A DNA stretch of 29,587 bases from Oscillospiraceae bacterium (lineage in GTDB: Bacteria; Bacillota; Clostridia; Oscillospirales; Oscillospiraceae): the NCBI GenBank assembly GCA_021205585.1, contig JAJPXI010000139.1, positions 1 through 29,587 of the forward strand, written 5' to 3'. Shown here in pieces: positions 1-6,816 of the stretch (position 1 is its first letter; every line of letters starts with the position of its first letter). The notes under the pieces are model-generated. The model searched no databases. It saw only the letters and a list, made by a program, of their open reading frames with translations, and was not told where the DNA came from. The position numbers and the translations under genes were made by a program.

Positions 1-30
1 ACGCAACATATCAAATGCCGGGTGTTGCGT
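1..30. repeat. Inverted repeat / hairpin at window edge
   Basis: An 8-nt arm at 1-8 (ACGCAACA) is complementary to 23-30 (TGTTGCGT) with a 14-nt loop, followed by TTTACTTT. It could be the terminator of a gene to the left or a regulatory hairpin. The short stem and interrupted T tract keep confidence low. Confidence 0.3.
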
Positions 31-84
31 TTACTTTGGAAATTGAGGAAATGAATATGACCCGGAATTTTCAGTGTGAATGTC

Positions 85-113
85 TTGCGTTAAATTGTGA
101 CAAATGATATAAT
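85..113 (+). promoter_or_regulatory. Sigma-A type promoter for the first gene cluster
   Basis: A -35-like TTGCGT at 85-90 and a perfect TATAAT at 108-113 are separated by 17 bp. It lies 43 bp upstream of the GTG start at 156 and would drive the 156-2465 cluster. An ACCCGGAA octamer at 60-67, just upstream, matches part of the 24-bp repeat around the mazF module and may be a half operator. Confidence 0.6.
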
Positions 114-155
114 AAATATACACAAACTACGCACGGCAAGGGGGAGGGTATATTC

Positions 156-602
156 GTGGTTATTGTAGTTTCGATTCTGGCGGCAATATTGATTCTGCTC
201 TCGCCGGTTATTATTATCTTCTTTTATAAACCCAAGACTGGTCAGCCAAGTTATTTTATGATATATCTCAATCATCTTCTTCGCGGGAGGCATTTTGAAT
301 TATCGTTTTCGAGACGCATTGCCAACGGCAGGATTTTATGTGAGTGTGTCGTTTGTCACAAGAAATTTTGGATTAATACCATTGATGTCAATGATCCGGA
401 TCACTTTCGCCCAGTCACAGAGAAGATCCTGATTTCCACAGAAAATTCATTTGGTTTGGGTAATGCTGCCTTTGTAAGAAAAGAGATTCATCGACAGCTA
501 CAGTTTTTACGCAACAACGAGGAATACCGATCCTGGCAGACGGAGGATTGGCGGCAGAGGAATCCGCTCCCGTCAGAGAATAAGGAGGTTGATAATGCTT
601 GA
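156..602 (+). CDS. Membrane-anchored hypothetical protein
   Basis: I do not recognise a family. The 148-residue protein begins with a strongly hydrophobic stretch (about residues 1-24), probably one N-terminal membrane anchor, followed by KPK and a basic soluble region. The soluble part contains a CECVVCHKKFW segment that could hold a metal or be redox active. The GTG start is chosen because a GGGGGAGGG ribosome binding site lies a few bases upstream and a promoter lies just before it. Its end overlaps the next gene by 4 bases, so it is probably translationally coupled to the cysteine desulfurase. Confidence 0.6.
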   Translation: MVIVVSILAAILILLSPVIIIFFYKPKTGQPSYFMIYLNHLLRGRHFELSFSRRIANGRILCECVVCHKKFWINTIDVNDPDHFRPVTEKILISTENSFGLGNAAFVRKEIHRQLQFLRNNEEYRSWQTEDWRQRNPLPSENKEVDNA

Positions 603-1753
603 TTTATCTTGACAACGCGGCGACAACTAAAATGGACTCCCGGGTTTTGCAGGCTATGATGCCGTACCTTACGGAGTATTACGGCAACGCCGGAAGCTTG
701 TACGCACTTGGCAACCAATCCGCAAAAGCTATTGAGATTGCGAGAGAGCAGGTAGCCAGCCTAATTGGAGCCAAGCCGGAACAGATTATTTTTACATCAG
801 GCGGGACAGAGGCAAACAACCAGGTTTTTGCCGGGACTGCTGCGTACCTTGCTGACGCAAATAAGACAGTCTTGGTTTCCGAAGTTGAGCACGACTCTGT
901 TCTGGAGGCACATACCTGGTGGTATTCTACGCTCGCGGACAGGCGTGTGAGTTGTACGGCAGACGGATGTGTCAAGGTGTCGGAACTTTTGGAGAGTATT
1001 GACCGTGACGTTGGGCTTGTTTCGATTATGCACACCAATAATGAAACCGGTGTAGTTAATCCGGTAAAACAACTTGTGGAAACCGCCCATGCCAAAGGTG
1101 CGCTGTTTCATACGGACTGCGTCCAGGCTCTCAGCTGTCATAAGATTGATGTGGAAGACTTGGGGTGCGACTTCCTAAGTATATCTTCTCACAAAATTCA
1201 CGGACCAAAGGGTGTGGGCGCGCTATACGTCAGGGACCCAAAGACGATACTGCCTATGATTCACGGCGGCAAGCGCCAGGAGTTCGGGCTTCGTGGGGGT
1301 ACTGAAAACACAGCCGGAATCGTGGGTTTTGGCAAGGCTTGTAGCCTCTTGAAGTCCAGCCTGAAAGAAGACGGGATCTTTTGCACCAGCTTGACTAACC
1401 TTCTATATGACAAGATCGTCTCTAATCTGGACGCTTTTGGCCTTGATGATATTGTTCATCGCAACGGAAGGGCAGAGCGCGTCACAAAGATTCTGAACCT
1501 CCGCTTTGACGGTGTGGACGGGCAGACTCTGGTTCTTGCTCTTGGCTCTGCTGGGGTCTGTGCCTCAGCTGGTTCTGCCTGCCGAAGTCATGCTTCCGAC
1601 CCAAGCCATGTGCTGGTCGCTCTTGGCTTAGAGCCGGAACGAGCCAGGAGTAGTATCCGGTTTTCTGTGTCAAGAGATAACACAGAGGAAGAAATTGAAT
1701 CGGCCGCAGAGACTATCGTGAAAACCGTTGCTGCTTTAAGAGAGAAGAGGTGA
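599..1753 (+). CDS. Cysteine desulfurase (NifS/IscS family)
   Basis: This PLP-dependent enzyme takes sulfur from cysteine as a persulfide and passes it to Fe-S clusters, tRNA thiolation or DNA phosphorothioation. Its 384 residues match the family length. Visible signatures are the N-terminal YLDNAATT, the NNETG motif (about 147-151), SSHKIHGPKG with the PLP lysine near residue 199, the RGGTEN motif, and ASAGSACRS with the catalytic cysteine near residue 328. It starts at TTG 599, spaced from AAGGAGG. No Dnd, Isc or Nif partner lies in the window, so its acceptor is unknown. It could be DndA-like or serve host-type Fe-S or tRNA sulfur supply. Family assignment is secure; the biological role is not. 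Confidence 0.93.
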   Translation: MIYLDNAATTKMDSRVLQAMMPYLTEYYGNAGSLYALGNQSAKAIEIAREQVASLIGAKPEQIIFTSGGTEANNQVFAGTAAYLADANKTVLVSEVEHDSVLEAHTWWYSTLADRRVSCTADGCVKVSELLESIDRDVGLVSIMHTNNETGVVNPVKQLVETAHAKGALFHTDCVQALSCHKIDVEDLGCDFLSISSHKIHGPKGVGALYVRDPKTILPMIHGGKRQEFGLRGGTENTAGIVGFGKACSLLKSSLKEDGIFCTSLTNLLYDKIVSNLDAFGLDDIVHRNGRAERVTKILNLRFDGVDGQTLVLALGSAGVCASAGSACRSHASDPSHVLVALGLEPERARSSIRFSVSRDNTEEEIESAAETIVKTVAALREKR

Positions 1754-1757
1754 TATT

Positions 1758-2369
1758 ATGTTCTTTTTGGTTTCTGTTATTGTTGTCGTAGGTGGGATGT
1801 TTCTGCTCAGAAGAATTTATTATTCGTACGAGGATTCCAAGCGACACCAAAGAGCGACTCAGACAAAGAATACCGCCGTTGCTGACTTTAAGTGGGCACA
1901 TATGCTGGCGTGTAACGAGGACATAGAGCGGGAGGCCAGGGTAAATGCTACCTCTGTGAAGGGGGAAGAAATGCGGGATGAGATTAGAAAAGCGATTGAC
2001 TTTAATCCGACTACGCAGATGATTTTTCTTGGGCTGATGGCAGAGAAGGCAAAGATTCCGCTTGATGTGATGAAGTACGGCATCAGCTATTGGTATCCGT
2101 ATAACTGGGACGCCGATACACGGGATGCTACCCTCGCGGCTGTTCGGAGGTTTTTGGTTTGGTACGATCAGAAATTACAGGCGCATCAAGGTTTTAACGC
2201 AGATCTCCGGCTCGTGCCAAACGAAGTCATGAAAAGATGTGGGGAGGAGCGACTATTGATTTCGCTCCCAGTGGCGGAAATCGAACAACATATACCGATT
2301 GGCGGGGTTTGTTGCTGGTCGTTCAATGTCTACACGATTGATGAATATCAGGCTTTTAAGCTTGTGTAA
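1758..2369 (+). CDS. Membrane-anchored hypothetical protein
   Basis: The 203-residue protein starts with a single hydrophobic segment (FFLVSVIVVVGGMFLL, about residues 2-17) followed by basic residues, as expected of an N-in anchor, and then a mostly soluble domain rich in charged helices. I recognise no family. Its ATG follows the stop of the cysteine desulfurase by 4 bases, and an AGAAGAGGTG ribosome binding site lies inside the end of that gene, so both are probably on one message from the promoter at 85-113. Confidence 0.65.
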   Translation: MFFLVSVIVVVGGMFLLRRIYYSYEDSKRHQRATQTKNTAVADFKWAHMLACNEDIEREARVNATSVKGEEMRDEIRKAIDFNPTTQMIFLGLMAEKAKIPLDVMKYGISYWYPYNWDADTRDATLAAVRRFLVWYDQKLQAHQGFNADLRLVPNEVMKRCGEERLLISLPVAEIEQHIPIGGVCCWSFNVYTIDEYQAFKLV

Positions 2370-2381
2370 TGGAGGTGTATT

Positions 2382-2465
2382 ATGCAAGAAGGTGGATGGG
2401 GCGCTCTGGTTCTCGTGGTTTTGGCTGTGTTATGGTATTTCAGCAGACATCCGGGGCGGAGATAG
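2382..2465 (+). CDS. 27-residue single-pass membrane peptide
   Basis: The reading frame MQEGGWGALVLVVLAVLWYF continues to SRHPGRR and a TAG. It is one hydrophobic helix flanked by a short acidic start and a basic tail. GGAGGTG lies just upstream at the end of the preceding gene, giving good spacing to the ATG. It is one of several tiny membrane proteins in the window. Function unknown. Confidence 0.5.
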   Translation: MQEGGWGALVLVVLAVLWYFSRHPGRR

Positions 2466-2507
2466 CGACAAGCAGTTTTAATTTGTGAACTTTTTGTAAA
2501 CAGTCTA

Positions 2508-2531
2508 TTTCCGGGTATAAATGTAGGTTGA
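2508..2531. repeat. Left copy of a perfect 24-bp inverted repeat (operator candidate)
   Basis: These 24 bases are the exact reverse complement of 4080-4103. The copy starts TTTCCGGGTATAA and ends TAGGTTGA. Its last four bases are the first four of the -35 box of the promoter in front of mazF, so a protein bound here would occlude RNA polymerase. The paired copies enclose the mazF and recombinase-like genes, which suggests that the latter protein binds both. Confidence 0.75.
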
Positions 2532-2556
2532 CATTAGAAGCGCCACCTGTTATACT
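2528..2556 (+). promoter_or_regulatory. Consensus sigma-A promoter for the mazF module
   Basis: A perfect TTGACA at 2528-2533 and TATACT at 2551-2556 have a 17-bp spacer. The MazF ATG lies about 55 bp downstream. The -35 overlaps the 24-bp operator candidate, which implies repression or autoregulation. Confidence 0.8.
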
Positions 2557-2609
2557 ATAATCAGACAGCCGAGCTTGTCAGAAGTATTTTTTGAAGGGAG
2601 CGTGGTTTT

Positions 2610-3044
2610 ATGAAGAAACAGACTCGGCAACAAGAAGCTCTAAAAATCGGAGACGTTTACATGATTTGTTTTGATGGGAGAGAAAGCGAGCAGACCGGCT
2701 GGCGACCAGGTGTCATCTTCCAAAACAATATGGGGAATCTGTACAGCCCCAATGTGATCGCTCTTCCAATGACTACCTCGCTAAAAAAGCGAGGCCAACC
2801 AACTCATGTTGTGATTCCCGCACAAGACTCCGGGCTACCGCAGGACAGCATGGTACTCTGCGAGAACCCATCCTGTGTATCAAAAGGCCGACTCAGCCGC
2901 TATATCACCACACTATCCGACGAGTGTATGGCAGAAATTGCGGCGGCGAGCATCCTGGCGTCCAGCGCAATCTCCTTTATGGATCGGGAGACGCTGTTGA
3001 GTTTGCATGACCGGGCTGCAATTCTGAACGAAGCAGTTTCGTAA
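2610..3044 (+). CDS. MazF/PemK family toxin-like protein
   Basis: The 144-residue protein carries the PemK/MazF fold signature. There is an N-terminal IGDVYMICFDG strand, GWRPGVIFQNN (the usual R-P-x-(V/I)-(I/V) motif), ALPMTTSL, and a C-terminal helix. MazF proteins are sequence-specific endoribonucleases, or in phages can act as regulators. GAAGGGAG precedes the ATG. No usual MazE antitoxin lies upstream; instead the recombinase-like gene follows 12 bases later. The pair sits between 24-bp inverted repeats behind its own promoter, so it may be part of a lysogeny or stability switch rather than a plain toxin-antitoxin pair. Confidence 0.85.
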   Translation: MKKQTRQQEALKIGDVYMICFDGRESEQTGWRPGVIFQNNMGNLYSPNVIALPMTTSLKKRGQPTHVVIPAQDSGLPQDSMVLCENPSCVSKGRLSRYITTLSDECMAEIAAASILASSAISFMDRETLLSLHDRAAILNEAVS

Positions 3045-3056
3045 GGAGTGTCTGAG

Positions 3057-4031
3057 ATGTACAACGAGGAATTGAAACGGCGTTTCATAGATGATGCGAT
3101 TACCAGCGAAGGACGAAAATATGTCGCCTCGACCCTCTTCAACCGCCTGGAGGAGGACGAGCTTGTCTGGTGTGCAGACATTTGCACCAAGAGTAAAGAG
3201 GATGTGCTGCCAGTAGTTGCGAAGCTCTGTGGGAACAAAGGACGCACCCCAGACATGGTTCTCTCTGTCCTTCAGGGCTACGCCAGATGGTGTATAAAAC
3301 ACGAAGTCCCGGGCGCAACAGATGGGTTGCTTCAGGTGAAGGAGGTTGATGGGAATAGTATGAAAACACATATGGTTTCAGGTCCGGCTCACCTTAATCA
3401 TTATTTGAACAGCGCGTTTGATCCTGAGAGTATGTGTACAATCGACCTGATATACCGGTGCTTTTACTGGCTGGCTTTCGCCGGGGTAGAAGAGGGAGAC
3501 GCGACAAGTATCCTGTCGTCAGCTGTGGATCTTGACAACAGGAGTCTGGCGTATGACGGCAGAATTCTTAGTCTCTGCGATGAGTGTATGAAAACGGTAG
3601 AATTATGTGTGACAAAGAATGAATTCCTTTATATCAGACCGGATGGCGAAAGATGGCGGAGAAGAAATGGTGTGGGATATCTACTCGGTGGGTATCGCGG
3701 TGCTCCGAATTTCTCAACAATAAGAGTGGAGGCCAGAAAGAAGGCAAAGGTACAGAAGTTCCGCGACGTGCTCGATCCAGATCATACGGATGCTCGTCTG
3801 GATTTCCAGTCAAGCTACTTTAGAGTCTGGATTTCTGGTCTGTTCTATAGAATATATTTAAAGGAGTGCGCCGGAGAGGAGGTTTCGTTCCACGAGGACA
3901 TCTCCCGGTCGATGCACAAGCGGAATTACAAACTCGATAAAGCGAAGCGCACAGAGGATAATACGTTGGACAGAATGTGCGTAGAATATGGAAAGGATTA
4001 CTTGCGCTGGAAGGAGGCGTTCTCTCTTTAA
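3057..4031 (+). CDS. Tyrosine-recombinase-like DNA-binding protein, probably catalytically dead (MrpR-like candidate)
   Basis: The 324-residue protein has the outline of a tyrosine recombinase. An N-terminal SAM-like core-binding region ends near VLQGYARWCIKHEVPG. A segment WLAFAGVEEGDATSILSSAV occupies the place where active enzymes have TGLR.sEl..L.W.D, so the first catalytic Arg is replaced. I see no H-x-x-R box and no convincing terminal Tyr motif. SPbeta prophages use such an inactive recombinase (MrpR/YopR) as lytic repressor, binding repeated operators. The ATG at 3057 is preferred over an upstream in-frame GTG because AAGGAG (3043-3048) is well spaced from it. Fold match and role are inference. 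Confidence 0.55.
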   Translation: MYNEELKRRFIDDAITSEGRKYVASTLFNRLEEDELVWCADICTKSKEDVLPVVAKLCGNKGRTPDMVLSVLQGYARWCIKHEVPGATDGLLQVKEVDGNSMKTHMVSGPAHLNHYLNSAFDPESMCTIDLIYRCFYWLAFAGVEEGDATSILSSAVDLDNRSLAYDGRILSLCDECMKTVELCVTKNEFLYIRPDGERWRRRNGVGYLLGGYRGAPNFSTIRVEARKKAKVQKFRDVLDPDHTDARLDFQSSYFRVWISGLFYRIYLKECAGEEVSFHEDISRSMHKRNYKLDKAKRTEDNTLDRMCVEYGKDYLRWKEAFSL

Positions 4032-4036
4032 TTACA

Positions 4037-4064
4037 GCGAACGATCTAATACAGGGTCGTTCGC
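4037..4064. repeat. 8-bp hairpin after the recombinase-like gene
   Basis: GCGAACGA at 4037-4044 pairs perfectly with TCGTTCGC at 4057-4064 over a 12-nt loop, five bases after the stop codon. No T tract follows, so it is not a good intrinsic terminator; it may stabilise the mRNA end or bind protein. Confidence 0.4.
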
Positions 4065-4079
4065 ATACATATTCCTCTA

Positions 4080-4103
4080 TCAACCTACATTTATACCCGG
4101 AAA
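4080..4103. repeat. Right copy of the perfect 24-bp inverted repeat
   Basis: This is the exact reverse complement of 2508-2531, starting TCAACCTACATTT and ending CCCGGAAA. The match stops at both edges, so the unit is 24 bp. It lies 48 bp after the recombinase-like gene and 3 bp before the tRNA-like element. It may serve as the second operator for looping or as a recombination arm site. Confidence 0.75.
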
Positions 4104-4106
4104 CAC

Positions 4107-4152
4107 CGGGGCTTTGGAACAGTTAAGGGTCGGTTCGACTCCGACCGCCCCG
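4107..4152 (+). ncRNA. 46-nt tRNA-like element with acceptor stem and T-arm only
   Basis: CGGGGC at 4107-4112 pairs perfectly with GCCCCG at 4147-4152. Between them lies a T-arm: GGTCGG, loop TTCGACT, CCGACC (4128-4146), which exactly fits the conserved GGTTCGANTCC signature. A 15-nt linker (4113-4127) replaces the D and anticodon arms, and no CCA is encoded. It is followed by TTTTAATAAAA. It could be a deleted tRNA gene, an attP core carrying a tRNA 3' end, or a minihelix RNA that also acts as terminator. The fold is directly visible; the role is not known. Confidence 0.5.
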
Positions 4153-4171
4153 TTTTAATAAAACAATTCTT

Positions 4172-4606
4172 TTGTTGGGAGGGATGCGCCATGGTTGCCT
4201 GAATTTCTACCCAAATATACGAGAGGAGGAGGTCAAAATCTATGACTTGTATGAAGAATTAGCGGAGTCGGTTCTCTGGGAATTGCCATATGGCTGGAAG
4301 AAAACCTTCGTTGAGCCTATGTGTGAGGAGCTGTCTGAGGCTTTGAGCAAGGCCGGGCTGCTGGAAGACTACGGAGTCCTCCAGGCCAAAGAGAAGTATG
4401 GTTGTCTGCGGTGGTATGACTACGGCGGCAACAGCGAGACGGATGAGATCATTTGCAAGTATGAGGACATCAGCGAGCATACCTGTGTCTACTGCGGAGC
4501 GCCAGCAACGAAAATGTCTCAGGGTTACATAGCTCCATGGTGCGACGCTTGCGCGGAAGAATACCAGCAGCGGTGCCATGGGAAGGTGCAATTTATTGAT
4601 CTGTAG
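4172..4606 (+). CDS. Hypothetical protein with a four-cysteine zinc motif
   Basis: I do not recognise the family. Near the C terminus, CVYCGAP and, 17 residues later, WCDAC form a CxxC-CxxC zinc-ribbon-like pair, preceded by KEKYGCLRWYDYGG. The start is uncertain. TTG 4172 and ATG 4184 lack a properly spaced ribosome binding site, whereas GAGGAGG at 4226-4232 is well placed for ATC 4238 or, less well, TTG 4247 in the same frame. If ATC is used this adds to the near-cognate starts seen elsewhere. It opens the replication block after the tRNA-like element. Confidence 0.6.
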   Translation: MLGGMRHGCLNFYPNIREEEVKIYDLYEELAESVLWELPYGWKKTFVEPMCEELSEALSKAGLLEDYGVLQAKEKYGCLRWYDYGGNSETDEIICKYEDISEHTCVYCGAPATKMSQGYIAPWCDACAEEYQQRCHGKVQFIDL

Positions 4607-4652
4607 GATGTCCGTCTTCTCAAAAAAAACACAAATATAAGGGGAGAAATGT

Positions 4653-5090
4653 TTGAGCGAAAATGAAACGCTTACCGTCCGGCTAAATCTGTATCAGAAG
4701 TTGGCAAAAATCCGGGCAATCTCTGATGCGGTGGTTAAGGAGCTGCGTGGTTTTAACTACACCTACAGCGACATCACCGCGATCCTGGCCAAGGTCACGG
4801 CGGGCATGAAAAAATACGGGGTTTCCCTAATTCCTTCCATCGTGCCCGGCACAGCGTCTGTGGAGCAGGTCACTCTGGTCAACACCAAGACCACGAAGGC
4901 CGGGGAAATCTATGACGCGACGACGACCGAGACTCAGGTCAGCGCCGAGATGGTCTACCGTTGGGTAAACGACGAAGACCCAGAGGAGTACATCGACGTG
5001 CCGTGGTTTGTGGTCGGATCTCAGGCAGACCCGAGTCAGGCTATGGGGTCGGGGCTTACATATACCCTGCGCCAGTTCCTGACAAACTAT
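4653..5090 (+). CDS. ERF-family single-strand annealing protein, exon 1
   Basis: ERF proteins anneal complementary single strands in phage recombination and end repair. This exon gives residues 1-146: the start, YSDITAILAKVTAGMKKYGV and SQAMGSGLTYTLRQFLTNY, the conserved ERF stretch. Translation would stop one codon after 5090, in the middle of the conserved domain, but the missing continuation FQIAQTKDDVDAF is in frame at 6800, so the intervening 1709 bases must be spliced or excised. The joined protein is 243 residues, usual for ERF. Start is TTG 4653 after GGGGAGAAATG. It sits beside SSB and a nuclease, a classical phage recombination trio. Confidence 0.85.
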
Positions 5091-5530
5091 TAAGCGCGTA
5101 GCTTCTTGTTGTCAACAGAAGCGTGAACCACTACGCGCAATTAGTAGGCGTACACCGCGAGGTGTACGAAAAACAACCCATTGAATTGCTGGGAACCCCT
5201 AAAGCTCACAGCACCACAACGTAGCCATGAAAGAGGCAGGCGTGACGGTGACGAAAGTAGAAAGAAGCTGTGAGATGGCGCAAGGTTAAATCCTAAACGC
5301 CGGAAAGGAATGGGCAATCAGCAGCGAAGCTCCGAATAGGAGAACGTTCAACGACTATCTCGCAAGAGAGTACACCGCAAGCGCGGTGGAAGTGGTGGGC
5401 ATCCCAAGTGGATGAAGATATAGTCTGCGCTTCAGTGAAAACTGAAGGAGTGCGAGAGTACCTACACGGCGTAGCGAGCCGAGAACTGCCTTTGTCGAGG
5501 TGGGAATCTTCGGCAAAGGAGGTGTAACGA
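5091..5530 (+). ncRNA. Group I intron catalytic core of the IStron
   Basis: Core landmarks are AATTGCTGGGAACCCC (P/Q region), GGTTAAATCCTAAACG, GGGCAATCAGCAGC, GTTCAACGACTA (5345-5356) and GAAGATATAGTC (5414-5425). The strands GACTA and TAGTC form P7. Large stretches match the dnaE intron core nearly base for base (for example ACCACAACGTAGCCATGAAA), so the two are sister ribozymes. Self-splicing would protect the essential ERF gene. The 3' splice site lies beyond tnpB, at 6799. Confidence 0.85.
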
Positions 5531-5536
5531 AAAATC

Positions 5537-6676
5537 ATTAAGGGTTTCAAAATCCGAATCTATCCCACGAAAGAGCAGGAGGCTCTGATATGGCAGCACA
5601 TCGGTTGCTGCCGGTTCATATGGAATTATATGCTTGACTTACAGAACAGCCTGTATAAGCAGGGTGAAAAGCACTTGTCGGCTTTCGGCATGATGAATTA
5701 TCTGAAGCCGCTGAAGAACGATGGTGAGCATGACTGGCTGTACGAAGTGAGTAGCTTGTCACTTCAGGTTATTTGCCAGGATTTAGACCAGGCTTACCGG
5801 AGGTTTTTTGGCAAGCAGGCCAAGTATCCGAAATTCAAATCGCGCAAGAGGTCGAGACCATCGTATCCGCTTCGGTCGGACGGGATATACTTTCTTGATG
5901 AGCGCGTCGCTAAAATCGCAAAGCTCGGCAAGGTCAAGTACAAGACCGACTTCACCCTTCCATATGGGCGAGACGCAAAATTCACAAACCCGCGTATTAC
6001 ATACGCAAACGGCAAGTGGATGCTGTCCTTCGGAATGGAGTGCGAGAACCAAGTACCCCAGCTGAAGGACGAATCAATGGGAATAGATTTAGGCGTTAAG
6101 GAACAAGCGGTCGCAGCGTTCGGAGACGAGCAGCTTGTCTTTCACAACATCAACAAATCCAAGCGAGTGCGAGAGCTGACATGCAAGCTAAAGCACACGC
6201 AGAGGTCATTGGCGAGGAAGTATCAGGCTTCTAAGAAAACCAATGGCAAGTTCGTAAAATCGAACAACTATGTGAGAGAACAGGACAAGCTCCGACGCAT
6301 CTATCAGAAGATAGCGAACATCCGCAACAACTACATACATCAGACCACACACCAGCTGGTATCCATGCTTCCCTATCGGGTCGTCATGGAAGACCTGAAT
6401 GTGCGGGGTATGATGAAGAACCGGCATTTAGCCAAGGCAATCAGTCAGCAGAACTTCTATGAGTTCAATCGCCAGATGCACTACAAGTGCGAATGGAATG
6501 GTATTGAATTCATTAAGGCCGACAGGTTCTATCCGAGCAGCAAGACTTGCTCTTGTTGCGGGAGTATCAAGACTGACCTGAAGCTGAAAGACAGGGTTTA
6601 CAAATGTAGTAACTGCGGTAACGAAATCGACCGAGACTTTAACGCAGCTCTTAATTTGAGCAGGTATGTAGCCTAA
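5537..6676 (+). CDS. tnpB: TnpB RNA-guided nuclease of the IStron
   Basis: TnpB is the RuvC-type, omega-RNA-guided nuclease of IS200/IS605 elements. It cuts empty target sites and so favours element retention. The protein opens IKGFKIRIYPTKEQEALIW and ends with the RuvC set: Asp in MGIDLGVK (about 184), Glu in VVMEDLNVRGM (about 285), Asp in DRDFNAALN (about 367), with zinc cysteines TCSCCG and KCSNCG between. All catalytic residues are intact; length is about 379. In frame after a stop at 5525 there is no ATG, GTG or TTG before the conserved N terminus, so it probably starts at ATT 5537 or ATC 5534 behind a perfect AAAGGAGGTG. The ATG at 5630 would delete 31 conserved residues. Confidence 0.92.
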   Translation: MKGFKIRIYPTKEQEALIWQHIGCCRFIWNYMLDLQNSLYKQGEKHLSAFGMMNYLKPLKNDGEHDWLYEVSSLSLQVICQDLDQAYRRFFGKQAKYPKFKSRKRSRPSYPLRSDGIYFLDERVAKIAKLGKVKYKTDFTLPYGRDAKFTNPRITYANGKWMLSFGMECENQVPQLKDESMGIDLGVKEQAVAAFGDEQLVFHNINKSKRVRELTCKLKHTQRSLARKYQASKKTNGKFVKSNNYVREQDKLRRIYQKIANIRNNYIHQTTHQLVSMLPYRVVMEDLNVRGMMKNRHLAKAISQQNFYEFNRQMHYKCEWNGIEFIKADRFYPSSKTCSCCGSIKTDLKLKDRVYKCSNCGNEIDRDFNAALNLSRYVA

Positions 6677-6816
6677 ATGGAGAGGCTATAGCCTTGAGGT
6701 GTCGTTACACCTTTAAGCTGTGGAGCGTCATACAGACCAGAGTAGCTACGGCGAAACGGGACGCTGAGAAGCAGTAAGTTCTTTTGTAGAACATAACGGT
6801 TCCAAATCGCCCAGAC
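6600..6816 (+). ncRNA. Predicted omega (right-end) RNA scaffold and guide
   Basis: In IS605 elements the omega RNA overlaps the tnpB 3' end and extends to the right end, with the flanking DNA as guide. Here the region has hairpins GGCTATAGCC, AGGTGT-CGTT-ACACCT, and a terminal GTTCT/AGAAC stem at 6778-6792 a few bases before the inferred end at 6799. The guide would then begin with ERF exon 2 sequence TTCCAAATCG. Position is by analogy with TnpB systems; the 5' end is not determined. Confidence 0.45.

Larger units (their letters stand above)
5091..6799 (+). mobile_element. IStron: group I intron ribozyme carrying tnpB, inserted in ERF
   Basis: The 5' half is a group I intron and the 3' half an IS605-type tnpB with its right end, the layout of Clostridium IStrons such as CdISt1. 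Exon 1 ends in U (5090) and the element ends in G (6799); removing exactly these bases restores the ERF frame (TNY then FQIAQ). P1 can form between CUAU 5087-5090 and GUAG 5144-5147 with a terminal U-G wobble, closing over a GCGCGTAG/CTACGCGC hairpin (5094-5101/5131-5138). P7 pairs GACTA and TAGTC. No tnpA is present, so transposition would need help in trans. Exact boundaries are inferred from splicing logic. Confidence 0.85.

Noticed and set aside
4037..4064. Terminator after the recombinase-like gene
   Set aside because: The 8-bp stem is perfect but the loop is long and no T run follows on either strand.
5630..6676. A short TnpB starting at ATG 5630
   Set aside because: The conserved first strand of TnpB is encoded in frame upstream, directly behind a perfect ribosome binding site.
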